From a virus: 64,000 bases of DNA. The stretch covers positions 157,357 to 221,356 of the IMG/VR virus record IMGVR_UViG_3300027770_001980. One strand, given 5' to 3'. Below are positions 52,305 to 59,527 of the stretch, one piece after another. The notes under the pieces are model-generated. The model made no database searches. It was not told where the DNA came from and saw only the letters and a program-made list of their open reading frames with translations. Positions within the stretch are counted from its first letter, which is position 1. Every line of letters begins with the position of its first letter. Both the position numbers and the translations under genes were made by a program.

Positions 52305-53169
52305 TTCTTTTATTATGAAAGAATGGTGGTTTTCCGAGATTTACTTCTAAAATACCCCATGGCCAATATTCTTGAACAGTTTTCTTACCGCCTGGCGCAA
52401 TGAAGTCTCTGTACTTACTGATGTTGTTTAAAATAGTTTTGGGAAAATACTCATCGAGAATTACTGGCTCCCAAACTTCATTGGGACGGAAATAATCCCG
52501 ACCTCGAGAGATCATATCAGAAACATTTATCTTATCTACAATTGAGGGAATATTGAGCTCTTGATGGCTAAAACTGTTGATTTTATTTTTAATAAATTCT
52601 TCATTACCTAAGTAACTGAAATGCCACCCTGCATGATGCAATTCAATTTTATTTCGACCAGGAACTTCATCCATTTTGAATCTCATGCTGTTGGGTGCGG
52701 CTTGAAATCCTCTATAGGCTTTACCTCTCCATGGATAATTGTCTGTAACATCCAGATAGTTGTATTTGAAATAGAACATGGGCATCGCTAATCCATAAAA
52801 GGAATAATTGGTATCTCTGATATATTGAAATGCCTCGGCTCTGGTGATTTCATCCATATCACTGATGAGAATCACATCATCATCTGTTAAGTCTTTCCAT
52901 CCTCTTGCTTGTTGATTACGTTGCCATTCTTCATTGACCCAGGCATTGGAATCTGTGGGAGAATTTTCAACTTTGATGTAATCAATTTTATCCATCCATT
53001 GACTATATCTGTCAAGATTCTTTTCCAGATTGAATCCTTTGTATATTCCACTATAGGTCCTGTCACATTCAACTATGACAAACTTGTCTACGTGGTCGTA
53101 GTGCTCTCTTAATCGTAATTCTAAAAGATCATACTCATTTAAGAACATGACCGTATCGTATATTTTCAT
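52282..53169 (-). CDS. Glycosyltransferase family 17-like protein, 295 aa
   Basis: The opening IYDTVMFLNEYDLLELRLRE and VIVECDRTYSG, the acidic motif DDDVILISDMDEITR (DMDE at 104-107), and GWHFSYLG with the following FSHQE match GT17, the family of bisecting GlcNAc transferases (MGAT3-like) that has many bacterial and phage members. It leads the minus-strand transferase operon. It has a TAAATA box 31 bases upstream, with AAAGG as ribosome site, so it is probably expressed late. Confidence 0.8.
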   Translation of the reverse strand: MKIYDTVMFLNEYDLLELRLREHYDHVDKFVIVECDRTYSGIYKGFNLEKNLDRYSQWMDKIDYIKVENSPTDSNAWVNEEWQRNQQARGWKDLTDDDVILISDMDEITRAEAFQYIRDTNYSFYGLAMPMFYFKYNYLDVTDNYPWRGKAYRGFQAAPNSMRFKMDEVPGRNKIELHHAGWHFSYLGNEEFIKNKINSFSHQELNIPSIVDKINVSDMISRGRDYFRPNEVWEPVILDEYFPKTILNNISKYRDFIAPGGKKTVQEYWPWGILEVNLGKPPFFHNKRNEDILQV

Positions 53170-53200
53170 TGGTTACCTTTATATTATGCATCGATGACGA

Positions 53201-53248
53201 TATTTATTAATGACTTGTATTGCTGAAAAAATTATAGTATACTATAAT
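53201..53248. promoter_or_regulatory. Divergent regulatory region of the two glycosyltransferase operons
   Basis: On the minus strand a TAAATA box (53206 to 53201) serves the GT17 operon with a 31-base leader. On the plus strand TTGCTG (53220-53225), 17 bp, TATAAT (53243-53248) forms a sigma-70-type promoter 35 bases before the GT9-like ATG. The -10 is part of an 18-bp perfect palindrome (53231-53248, ATTATAGTATACTATAAT) that offers TATAAT on both strands. Confidence 0.6.
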
Positions 53249-53282
53249 TAAAATAAGTAAACAATACAAAAGGAAGTTAATA

Positions 53283-54179
53283 ATGCAGGCACTTTTCACA
53301 GGGGGTTTGGGCGATTTTATTGGAGCCGAATCTTTTATGACCGATCAGGAAAAAGATTCAGTTACTACTATACTTTGGGCAACCAGAAACAGAATTGAAA
53401 TACAAGAGGCTGTGGATCTACAATTGGTATTTCCTAACTTGAAAGATCAAAAGATTATGTTCGACGATTGGGCTACTGAACGTCCTACACGCGATTGGCA
53501 ACCCGGCGATCGTTTTATGAACATAGGCATGAAACACGAACTTAATCTTAAATGCAATTTGGGACTAAGTTCAGAGGAACTTGCGGCAATTAGTGATCAT
53601 AGTTTGGATGCTACACTACAACGTATATTCTCCGGACTTAAATGGCAAAGCAGTAGAACAGCTACACGGGGAAATTGGCCATCTGTAGAATACTTGAATC
53701 TACCCGCTAACTATGTGGTTATACATCCATGGAGCGATGCAGAGATTAACGGTAGAGAATTCAATGACGCCGATTGGGATCAGATTTTCCAATTCTTGGA
53801 TAGAGAGGGTATGTTGGGTGTAGTGGTTAATAAAAGCAATAAACTTCCGCCCTCACACCCGAAATTAATCGATCTTACTAATCAAACTTCTTTAAAAGAA
53901 ACATTTAATGTTATGAGGGGCGCAGCCGCTGCTATACTTTGTGCCAGTAGCTTGGCATGTTTGGCTACTAAAATGTTTTCTAAAGGAGCTATCGTCCTTA
54001 AGGGAGGCTATCCACATATGTTTACAGACTGGGCTACTTATTTTTATCACGGCCCTTTTACTAATCCTAACGATATAATCTATAAAGACCTTGCTATAAT
54101 AAATCCAATTCCAAAAAATACTAACACATACTACAACACTCCTGCTGGGTTGGATCAGGGCTATTTAACTTTATTATAA
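53283..54179 (+). CDS. GT9-like glycosyltransferase (heptosyltransferase-related), 298 aa
   Basis: MQALFTGGLGDFIGAESFM has the GxGD entry loop of GT-B heptosyltransferases. The second domain has VVIHPWSDAEINGREFN (about 142-158) and LIDLTNQTSLKETFNVMRGA, then ILCASSLACLATKMFSKG, the nucleotide-sugar pocket of GT9-like proteins. The family adds heptose or similar sugars to LPS core. Strong AAGGAAG Shine-Dalgarno and a good sigma-70 promoter. It heads a plus-strand operon of three transferases. Confidence 0.68.
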   Translation: MQALFTGGLGDFIGAESFMTDQEKDSVTTILWATRNRIEIQEAVDLQLVFPNLKDQKIMFDDWATERPTRDWQPGDRFMNIGMKHELNLKCNLGLSSEELAAISDHSLDATLQRIFSGLKWQSSRTATRGNWPSVEYLNLPANYVVIHPWSDAEINGREFNDADWDQIFQFLDREGMLGVVVNKSNKLPPSHPKLIDLTNQTSLKETFNVMRGAAAAILCASSLACLATKMFSKGAIVLKGGYPHMFTDWATYFYHGPFTNPNDIIYKDLAIINPIPKNTNTYYNTPAGLDQGYLTLL

Positions 54180-54191
54180 GAGAAACAATTT

Positions 54192-54986
54192 ATGACACAA
54201 TTAATATTGGGCGCAGCCTGCGGATATACAACTAAGGAATTGGAACCTTTTGTAAAATCACTACGTAGATACTATCAGGGCGATGCTGTATTAGTGGTAT
54301 TTCCATTGTCTGATAGTGATAGAACCTTTTTTGAACAATATAATATCATTACTTACGAATTGGATCAACCTATTCCTAATCCCAAAGATATACAAACTTA
54401 TAGGTATTACTTCTATAACGAATGTATGGAAAACTTTCCAACCGCAGATCATGTATTGATTATCGATGTTAGAGATGTTATGTTCCAAGACGATCCATTT
54501 AAATATCCATTGACCCATCAATTGGAATTTTATCAGGAACCTTGCCTATATAAAAATTGCCCTGCTAATGCACCTTGGATGCATGGCATGTATTCTCAAT
54601 CGGGATACGACTTGGTTAAAGATGAATATATCCTATGTGGTGGTAGTACTATCGGAACATTCCAAGGCATGTCATTATATATTAATGCTATGATTAAAGA
54701 AATTGAAAGAATACAAGCAACTGGTAGACATATACATTCCGGTGAAGATCAACCTATACATAATTTCTTGGTTTATAATCAAACTTTCCCCGATTGGATT
54801 ACACATCCTAATGCAGAACATGCTATTGCTACTCTTCATCATCAACATCAATTTACCTTTAATCGTGCGGGACAATTGCTAAACAGTCGCAATGAACCAA
54901 TTCCTATTGTACATCAATGGGATCGTACTAATGCAGTTAAAGCGGTTGCCGAACGCACCGCCCTGGAAGGCCCTTTGAAATATTGA
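54192..54986 (+). CDS. Glycosyltransferase, GT-A type with DxxD motif, 264 aa
   Basis: ADHVLIIDVRDVMFQDDPFK (86-105) gives the metal-binding acidic motif Asp92/Asp95 followed by a downstream DDPF common to GT-A galactosyl/xylosyl-type families. Later ILCGGSTIGTFQGMSLYINA and HSGEDQPIHNFLVYN fit the acceptor-binding loop and active-site acidic pair. It has an AAGAGA ribosome site, 12 bp after the GT9-like gene. Specificity unknown. Confidence 0.7.
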   Translation: MTQLILGAACGYTTKELEPFVKSLRRYYQGDAVLVVFPLSDSDRTFFEQYNIITYELDQPIPNPKDIQTYRYYFYNECMENFPTADHVLIIDVRDVMFQDDPFKYPLTHQLEFYQEPCLYKNCPANAPWMHGMYSQSGYDLVKDEYILCGGSTIGTFQGMSLYINAMIKEIERIQATGRHIHSGEDQPIHNFLVYNQTFPDWITHPNAEHAIATLHHQHQFTFNRAGQLLNSRNEPIPIVHQWDRTNAVKAVAERTALEGPLKY

Positions 54987-54990
54987 ACTT

Positions 54991-55848
54991 ATGAAATCTA
55001 ATGAACTAACTATTGCCATTGTCGATACTGCTTTTTATCCTTTGGCAACCCGCAGTATAGAAACAACTCTGGAGATAACCAACGCGAAACGAGTTTTGGT
55101 CTTGAGCGACCGAGACTTCTTTCCCGGCTCTGATTTTGTTAAAATTGATACCATTAATGATAAAAGAGACTACAGTCGGTTGATGCTTAAAGAATTGGGT
55201 CGACATATTACTACCGATCACTTTATGGTTATCCAATACGATGGATTGCCTATCGATACAAGTCAATGGCAAGACGACTTTATGAAATACGACTATATCG
55301 GTGCTACTTGGCCTTGGGGACCCTATGATCAACGTGTGGGCAATGGTGGCTTTAGTATACGTAGTCGTCGTCTACATGAACTGTGCTTACAGGACGAAAT
55401 GGTGTTTGATCCCCCTGGGTATGGTGATAATAACTATATGGAGGATACTCATATATGTCAACTCTATCGTGTTTGGCTTGAGACACAAGGCATTAGATAT
55501 GCTCCTGCTGATTTGGCCAATCAATTTTCAGCCGAATGTCCCGGCGGTCGGTTTGATACATACGGTTTCCATGGCACCCTGTGTTTACCACACTACTTGT
55601 CAGACGACCATATGAAATTCTATATTGATAATCTACCTAACGACTTCTTCTTAGACGAATCTCAAACTCGTATCGTGTTTGGACTGTTTTTAGCTGAACG
55701 CTGGGAGAATATGGAAATGATGATGGACCGCGGTATGACTTTGGATCCCGACTTCTTATCTCGTGTATTCGATTTGTTTAAGAAGGAATCTGGACTTTGG
55801 CCTGGTATGACACTACACGACCTTGAACAGGTTTTGATCAACTATTAG
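54991..55848 (+). CDS. DUF5672-type putative glycosyltransferase, 285 aa
   Basis: The DUF5672 pattern is clear: VLVLSDRDFF, HFMVIQYDGLPIDTSQWQDD, DYIGATWPW, then VGNGGFSIRSR (116-126), MEDTHICQLY, and FHGTLCLP. The family is annotated as probable glycosyltransferase of GT-A type by fold. Four bases separate it from the preceding transferase. The following intergenic carries a new promoter box, so this ends the operon. Substrates are unknown. Confidence 0.75.
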   Translation: MKSNELTIAIVDTAFYPLATRSIETTLEITNAKRVLVLSDRDFFPGSDFVKIDTINDKRDYSRLMLKELGRHITTDHFMVIQYDGLPIDTSQWQDDFMKYDYIGATWPWGPYDQRVGNGGFSIRSRRLHELCLQDEMVFDPPGYGDNNYMEDTHICQLYRVWLETQGIRYAPADLANQFSAECPGGRFDTYGFHGTLCLPHYLSDDHMKFYIDNLPNDFFLDESQTRIVFGLFLAERWENMEMMMDRGMTLDPDFLSRVFDLFKKESGLWPGMTLHDLEQVLINY

Positions 55849-55878
55849 ATGAGTAGTTAATAACTAAACCCACATACT

Positions 55879-55884
55879 TAAATA
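55879..55884 (+). promoter_or_regulatory. Late-type TAAATA box of the 76-aa membrane protein gene
   Basis: CTTAAATAAAATT is 43 bases before the ATG at 55928. The leader has a very strong AAAAAGGAG Shine-Dalgarno. Together with the terminator just after the gene, this is a monocistronic transcription unit. Confidence 0.5.
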
Positions 55885-55927
55885 AAATTGGTAGAATTAT
55901 ATCTACTTTTAAAAAGGAGTCTATTTT

Positions 55928-56158
55928 ATGGACAATGTAATGACAAAGGCTAATGGCCTTTTATCTGGTATAATCGATATTGGCATCAAACTGATTGCCG
56001 CTGGTGTGATCCTGCAAATCCTATTTGGTGCTGCTGTTCCATTCTTGGCTATCGATGTAACCGCAAGCGTGATTAAATTTGTGGCGGCTTTGGGCAGTCA
56101 AGGTTTGGTCGGTCTGACTGCATTGGCAGTTATCTATTGGTCCTTCACTAAGAAGTAA
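55928..56158 (+). CDS. Small two-helix membrane protein (holin or minor virion protein candidate), 76 aa
   Basis: Two hydrophobic segments, about residues 13-40 (SGIIDIGIKLIAAGVILQIL and following) and about 47-72 (FVAALGSQGLVGLTALAVIY), separated by a short loop, ending in Lys-Lys. That topology and size fit a class II holin, and also small virion-membrane or superinfection proteins. It has its own late-type box, a near-perfect ribosome site and a strong terminator, implying high monocistronic expression. No endolysin is nearby in the window, so the holin idea is open. Confidence 0.6.
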   Translation: MDNVMTKANGLLSGIIDIGIKLIAAGVILQILFGAAVPFLAIDVTASVIKFVAALGSQGLVGLTALAVIYWSFTKK

Positions 56159-56176
56159 ACTCCAATAGTACAAACT

Positions 56177-56205
56177 AAAAAGCCCCAACTTACGGGGCTT
56201 TTTTT
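56177..56205 (+). terminator. Strong rho-independent terminator
   Basis: AAAAGCCCC (56178-56186), loop AACTTAC, then GGGGCTTTTTTT (56194-56205). Ends the 76-aa membrane-protein transcript. Confidence 0.95.
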
Positions 56206-56256
56206 ATACACACTTTGAGATCCTTACACAACACTTACCTCGCGAAGCGACAGCGC

Positions 56257-56291
56257 AAAAAACTTTTCAGTAAGTAGTTATATACCTACTT
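56257..56291 (-). terminator. Weak terminator-like hairpin after the HAD gene (minus strand)
   Basis: AAGTAG (56272-56277) and CTACTT (56286-56291) form a short hairpin immediately after the minus-strand stop; a run read as T on the minus strand lies at 56257-56262. The stem is short and the T-run distant, so activity is doubtful. The 56206-56256 stretch also holds TCGC-GAA-GCGA. Confidence 0.35.
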
Positions 56292-56848
56292 TATAATATC
56301 TCAACTAACAATCTACGTGTATCCAAAGCATGTTGCTCACGCTGTTCTAACTTTAACTTATATATGGTTCGCAATAACTCTCGCGCACTATCTACAGTTA
56401 AATCTACCTTGATAGCCTCCCCTCCAGCAGCTGACCACTGCTGACAATTGTCAGACCTGTCATCTACCAGTATATCACCAGCACTACAGTGACGCCACTT
56501 GTCTTCACTATAGGGCCCAAAATGTACTGGAATGTCGGGAAAATATCTTCCTGCCCACTCTATCTTATCATGAAATACCCAGGGCACATCATTGTTGTGC
56601 GGTATGGCCGTTAAGAACAATAACTCCCACCCTAAATCATCTCTGAACCAGCGAGCTACACTTACTAACTCTTCTGCTCCTGGCATTAAGGGCAAATCTC
56701 GAAATATACGACCATTGCTACGTAATCGATCCCAATCCGCTGGCTTATAACGCTGTTTTGGATCTGTTGAATCCGATCCTAATATCATACGTGCATTGGT
56801 ACGCCAATCTGCTACGACTCCATCCATATCTAAGTAAAGTTTATTCAT
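56291..56848 (-). CDS. HAD-superfamily 5' nucleotidase-like protein, 185 aa
   Basis: Motif I is LYLDMDGVVADW (Asp7 nucleophile, Asp9) near the N-terminus; LLFLTAIPHNNDVPW is motif II with Thr, and GDILVDDRSDNCQQW carries the final acidic pair. This combination is typical of small cytosolic 5'(3')-deoxyribonucleotidases or phage HAD hydrolases. It may dephosphorylate nucleotides or a sugar phosphate. It overlaps the 146-aa gene by eight bases upstream on the minus strand. Confidence 0.8.
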   Translation of the reverse strand: MNKLYLDMDGVVADWRTNARMILGSDSTDPKQRYKPADWDRLRSNGRIFRDLPLMPGAEELVSVARWFRDDLGWELLFLTAIPHNNDVPWVFHDKIEWAGRYFPDIPVHFGPYSEDKWRHCSAGDILVDDRSDNCQQWSAAGGEAIKVDLTVDSARELLRTIYKLKLEQREQHALDTRRLLVEIL

Positions 56849-57281
56849 AACTGTAGTTTACACTGTCCTCGTTTACATTTAACACTTGAGCACCATTGCG
56901 CAAATGAAATACCCTGGCCATCTCGGTGGGTGGACTTAGTGTAACATACTTCTTGATATGAGGTCTACTACTTTCAATATGACGTCTTGCCATTACGATT
57001 AACCGCCTGCCTGCTCCGGGTTGATAACTCCATATGGTGTAGAACACTGCTACTACTGGCTCATACGATGCGAACTCTAATAACTCTTCTCGACTACGTG
57101 GTACTGAATCTCTGTACAGGACACATACTACAGCAGTGGGCTTTCCATATTCATCTTGACTTACTATGATCTCACTCGATTCACTGACTCGAAACTCTAA
57201 TGGGATTTCTGGACGAACTGGATCATCTGCGATTAACGCACATAATGAGTCTTCTGGCTTATTGATAATGTGGAGAGACAT
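56841..57281 (-). CDS. Conserved phage protein, GNAT-acetyltransferase-like, 146 aa
   Basis: The central strand-loop PVVAVFYTIWSYQPGAGRRL followed by a helix (about 75-95) resembles the acetyl-CoA loop (RxxGxG/A) of GNAT enzymes. Then KYVTLSPPTEMARVFHLRNG and ..NVNEDSVNYSYE form a block I recall from several T4-like phages. Substrate unknown, and some homologues may have lost activity. It is preceded by AGGTG at the ribosome position. The start is divergent from the 69-aa gene. Confidence 0.62.
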   Translation of the reverse strand: MSLHIINKPEDSLCALIADDPVRPEIPLEFRVSESSEIIVSQDEYGKPTAVVCVLYRDSVPRSREELLEFASYEPVVAVFYTIWSYQPGAGRRLIVMARRHIESSRPHIKKYVTLSPPTEMARVFHLRNGAQVLNVNEDSVNYSYE

Positions 57282-57330
57282 GCGACACCTGTTTAATATA
57301 CGTACTTATCTATCAATTGGAAAAACCTTA

Positions 57331-57406
57331 TATATACGACTAAAAAATTGCTGCGTAAAATTTTTACAACCAAAAACTGTTGACCTTACCAGCTTTTTAC
57401 TATACA
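57331..57406. promoter_or_regulatory. Divergent promoter-like region, 57282-57414
   Basis: The 133-bp gap between divergent genes holds a minus-strand TTTACG (57359 to 57354), 17 bp, TATATA (57336 to 57331), serving 57281. On the plus strand TTGACC (57380-57385), 15 bp, TATACA (57401-57406) precedes the ATG at 57415. Both are imperfect. A TTGCTGCGTA decamer at 57348-57357 partly recurs inside the inverted repeat at 57919. Confidence 0.4.
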
Positions 57407-57414
57407 CTTGTTAT

Positions 57415-57624
57415 ATGTACTTAAATTTAACCAACGCAAACCCAGCGCATAGAGGCATGAAACTAAGTGTTAGAAAAGATTTAGTGGTGACCATGCACTC
57501 TAACTTGATTACCAGAGAGGATGATATTTCCGAAATGGTGACATTCATATTCTGCCCTCCTCATGGCAATTGGGAAGTGCAAGAATCATTTGAAGATGTA
57601 CTGGAACAACTGAATCGTGTCTAA
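57415..57624 (+). CDS. Small conserved protein, 69 aa
   Basis: The open frame extends back to 57166, but the part before 57415 runs antisense through the GNAT-like gene, so I start at ATG 57415. MYLNLTNANPAHRGMKLSVR, ITREDDISEMVTFIFCPPHG and NWEVQESFEDVLEQL match a small protein I recall in T4-like phages (NLTNA.P.H.G ... FIFCPPHGTW). No function is known. Its end overlaps the GTG start of the next gene by eight bases. Confidence 0.65.
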   Translation: MYLNLTNANPAHRGMKLSVRKDLVVTMHSNLITREDDISEMVTFIFCPPHGNWEVQESFEDVLEQLNRV

Positions 57625-57886
57625 TTACCTTACCTGCTGGACCTGCGGCAATCAATATCCACAGATTGGATACTGTACTACTTGTGCTTCAATTAGACTC
57701 CAACGCGAACAACTGGCCGCACTACGTGGGGAACAACCTGTCCATCGACGGCCGACACCGGGACAGGCAATTTTTGAACTGATCCTGATATTTGGCTTTT
57801 TTGCTGCAATTTCTTGGTTGTTTAGCACATGGTGGCCTATTGGACTGTTTGCTTTGGGCGCCTTATTGGCCCAACTTGCGAGTTAG
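57617..57886 (+). CDS. Zinc-ribbon plus membrane-helix protein, 89 aa
   Basis: GTG start overlapping the preceding stop. Cys7, Cys10, Cys20 and Cys23 (CWTCG...YCTTC) form a zinc ribbon. After a charged linker the last 40 residues contain one long or two short hydrophobic segments (AIFELILIFGFFAAISWLF; PIGLFALGALLAQL). Zinc-ribbon/membrane proteins of this kind often act as sensors or anchors; no specific role can be given. Its 3' end lies at the start of the large inverted repeat. Confidence 0.55.
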   Translation: MSNYLTCWTCGNQYPQIGYCTTCASIRLQREQLAALRGEQPVHRRPTPGQAIFELILIFGFFAAISWLFSTWWPIGLFALGALLAQLAS

Positions 57887-57975
57887 ATTAGAACGGCCTT
57901 TAGAGTAATACTAAATTTTTGCTGCGTAGTTAAAAGCAGATCTATTATTAATCTCCCCAGGCCGTTCTAATCTAA
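57883..57975. repeat. 17-bp perfect inverted repeat enclosing a 59-bp loop
   Basis: TTAGATTAGAACGGCCT (57883-57899) is the exact reverse complement of AGGCCGTTCTAATCTAA (57959-57975). The loop is AT-rich and holds TTTTTGCTGCGTA. It lies between convergent genes at the junction of the late and GC-rich early regions. It has no T-run on either side, so it is not a standard terminator; a structured RNA, replication or processing signal, or recombination relic are alternatives. Confidence 0.7.
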
Positions 57976-57993
57976 GTCGACTTTTTACATGCT

Positions 57994-58022
57994 CATACAT
58001 GCTTGCTATGCTTGCATGTATG
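57994..58022. repeat. 9-bp inverted repeat in the convergent junction
   Basis: CATACATGC (57994-58002) and GCATGTATG (58014-58022) pair around an 11-base loop; the flanks TGC/TGTGTG prolong the palindromic look. Nineteen bases from the larger inverted repeat. Nothing coding is seen in 57887-58060. Confidence 0.5.
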
Positions 58023-58060
58023 TGTGTGACCAGCCGTACCCCACCCCGACCGGCCACACC

Positions 58061-58330
58061 TCACCTGTCATCAGTCTCAACCTCATCCAGGATCTCTATA
58101 GCCAATGCGGTATCACCGTAGACATCGTATCCTTCTGATATCAACTCCTCCACAGCCTCTGACATCAACTGTTCTACCAAGCGTACACGAGCGGCTTGCC
58201 GTGTATCCTTCTTGCGTACCCGGCCGCTGCCTACCCGGTAGACCAGTGCGTAGTGATCACTACAGTAACTCTTGCCTTCTAGTGCAGGGTGTGTACAGCC
58301 AGCACCGTTGCCAATGTATGTACAAGTCAT
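58061..58330 (-). CDS. Small conserved Cys/His zinc-type protein, 89 aa
   Basis: MTCTYIGNGAGCTHPALEGK-SYCSDHY provides Cys3, Cys12, His14, Cys23 and His26, a CCHCH pattern for one zinc. The C-terminal half is helical and acidic. I recall this N-terminal signature, followed by RRKDTR, as a recurrent early gene of T4-like aquatic phages of unknown function. It is the last gene of the AAA-ATPase early unit, overlapping the gene before it by four bases. Confidence 0.6.
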   Translation of the reverse strand: MTCTYIGNGAGCTHPALEGKSYCSDHYALVYRVGSGRVRKKDTRQAARVRLVEQLMSEAVEELISEGYDVYGDTALAIEILDEVETDDR

Positions 58331-58584
58331 TCGTCGTTCTCCGCTTGTACTGCCTTGACAGTCCGGATTAGGTCTGTACGCTGGGCTTCAGTCATGTCCG
58401 CAATGATCTCCATACCGTGGACCACACCCGTTTCAAAGCCGTCTTTATAGTGTATGTGATTGCTGGCCAACAGCAGGGCCAGCACACACCAGAACTCCCA
58501 CGTGTCGATAGGGTGTCCAATGACTAATAGGACGAGTCCCAGGCTTAGGCTAACGGCAATGCGTTGTAGTGTATCGTGCATCAT
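58327..58584 (-). CDS. Small membrane protein, 85 aa
   Basis: Residues 8-24 (IAVSLSLGLVLLVIGHP) and about 29-41 (EFWCVLALLLASN) are hydrophobic, suggesting one or two membrane helices with a helical cytosolic tail (ADMTEAQRTDLIRTVKAVQA). It overlaps the ATPase gene by four bases at its start and the zinc-type gene by four at its end. No family recognised. Confidence 0.5.
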   Translation of the reverse strand: MMHDTLQRIAVSLSLGLVLLVIGHPIDTWEFWCVLALLLASNHIHYKDGFETGVVHGMEIIADMTEAQRTDLIRTVKAVQAENDE

Positions 58585-59468
58585 GCTCTCCGCATACAGG
58601 TACCTGCAGCCATCTTAGTCCAGTTAGCGGGAAACTTCTTACGCAGATCAGCCAGCTTCAACACCATACGCAAGCTGAGCTCACGCAGGTTCTTCTGGTT
58701 CTTAACCACGTAGTCAATCAGTTCATCCTCTACACAGGCTTCGAATGCATAGCGTTCCAGCATAGGAGTCTTGCCGGGTTGTGGGTGCTTGATCACCTGC
58801 CGGATACGTAGGATCTTCTCGCGATCGGTATCCATCTGCAGATCGATGTAGTGGCAGCGGCTCTCCAGGGCATCCAAGTGTCCACGCAGTTTCTTACTAC
58901 GGACATGTTCGAACTTGATGTTGGTGATGAAGATAGCGGCACCCTTGAACTCAAAGCGATCTGGAATGCCTTCACTACGCAGGATGCGGCTGTCTGTGTT
59001 CCAGCTGATGAAGCGACGCTCTGAGCTGTCCAGGGCACCTTTCAGGGTGTTCAGTGATTGTTCTTCCATCAAGATGTCGTCACAGTCGTCGAACACCACA
59101 ACGTTGCCTTCGCCTGAGAACTCGTAGAGTTTAGCGTAAAGACCGATTGAGCTCATAGCACCCTTGACCACTTCGAACTTGGGTTTGCGTTCGGCCAGGA
59201 CATTGAACAGATTAGCCTTTTGCAGTACTGCCTCAACGCCAAAGGATTTGCCCACACCAGGAGGGCCCGATACGATCATAGCACGGACATCGCCGGTGCG
59301 GACTGCTTCGGTCATCATGTCCAGGATATCAAAGCGATCTCGCAGGCGGCTATAGATCTCGTCGTCTGTCTCCTTGGCCACTGACTCGTGTGTGCGTTTG
59401 ATGGCCGCCTCGTCGAATTCCAGGATGTTAGTGCCCGCGCTGGGTTTACGTGATGCCTTTGTTGCCAT
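58581..59468 (-). CDS. AAA+ ATPase (early gene), 295 aa
   Basis: Walker A GPPGVGKS (68-75), Walker B VVVFDDCD (123-130), sensor-1 area AAIFITNIKFEHV and an arginine-rich C-terminal helix. The architecture resembles the MoxR/RuvB-like AAA+ proteins found in the early regions of T4-like and other phages; no sliding-clamp-loader zinc or extra domains are seen. Possible roles are DNA-processing motor or chaperone for early complexes. It has the strongest early promoter (P1) 27 bases upstream, with a GAGGAAC-type ribosome site. Confidence 0.82.
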   Translation of the reverse strand: MATKASRKPSAGTNILEFDEAAIKRTHESVAKETDDEIYSRLRDRFDILDMMTEAVRTGDVRAMIVSGPPGVGKSFGVEAVLQKANLFNVLAERKPKFEVVKGAMSSIGLYAKLYEFSGEGNVVVFDDCDDILMEEQSLNTLKGALDSSERRFISWNTDSRILRSEGIPDRFEFKGAAIFITNIKFEHVRSKKLRGHLDALESRCHYIDLQMDTDREKILRIRQVIKHPQPGKTPMLERYAFEACVEDELIDYVVKNQKNLRELSLRMVLKLADLRKKFPANWTKMAAGTCMRRA

Positions 59469-59494
59469 AGTGTTCCTCGGTTGTTTAAGTGTGT

Positions 59495-59523
59495 ATTATA
59501 ACAGGGGATTGCTCCCCTGTCAA
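59495..59523 (-). promoter_or_regulatory. Early promoter P1
   Basis: Perfect TTGACA (59523 to 59518), 17-bp spacer, perfect TATAAT (59500 to 59495), then ACACAC. The spacer region contains a perfect inverted repeat ACAGGGGA-GCAA-TCCCCTGT spanning the end of the -35 to the start of the -10, like an operator. Confidence 0.92.
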
Positions 59524-59527
59524 GTAT

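Noticed and set aside
57166-57414. N-terminal extension of the 69-aa gene
   Set aside because: Antisense to the GNAT-like gene; homologous sequence starts at MYLNLTNA and a promoter-like site lies between.
57883-57975. tRNA gene in the inverted repeat
   Set aside because: The paired arm is 17 bp, not 7, and no anticodon or T-arm pattern (GTTC-like) is found; no tRNA was seen anywhere in the window.
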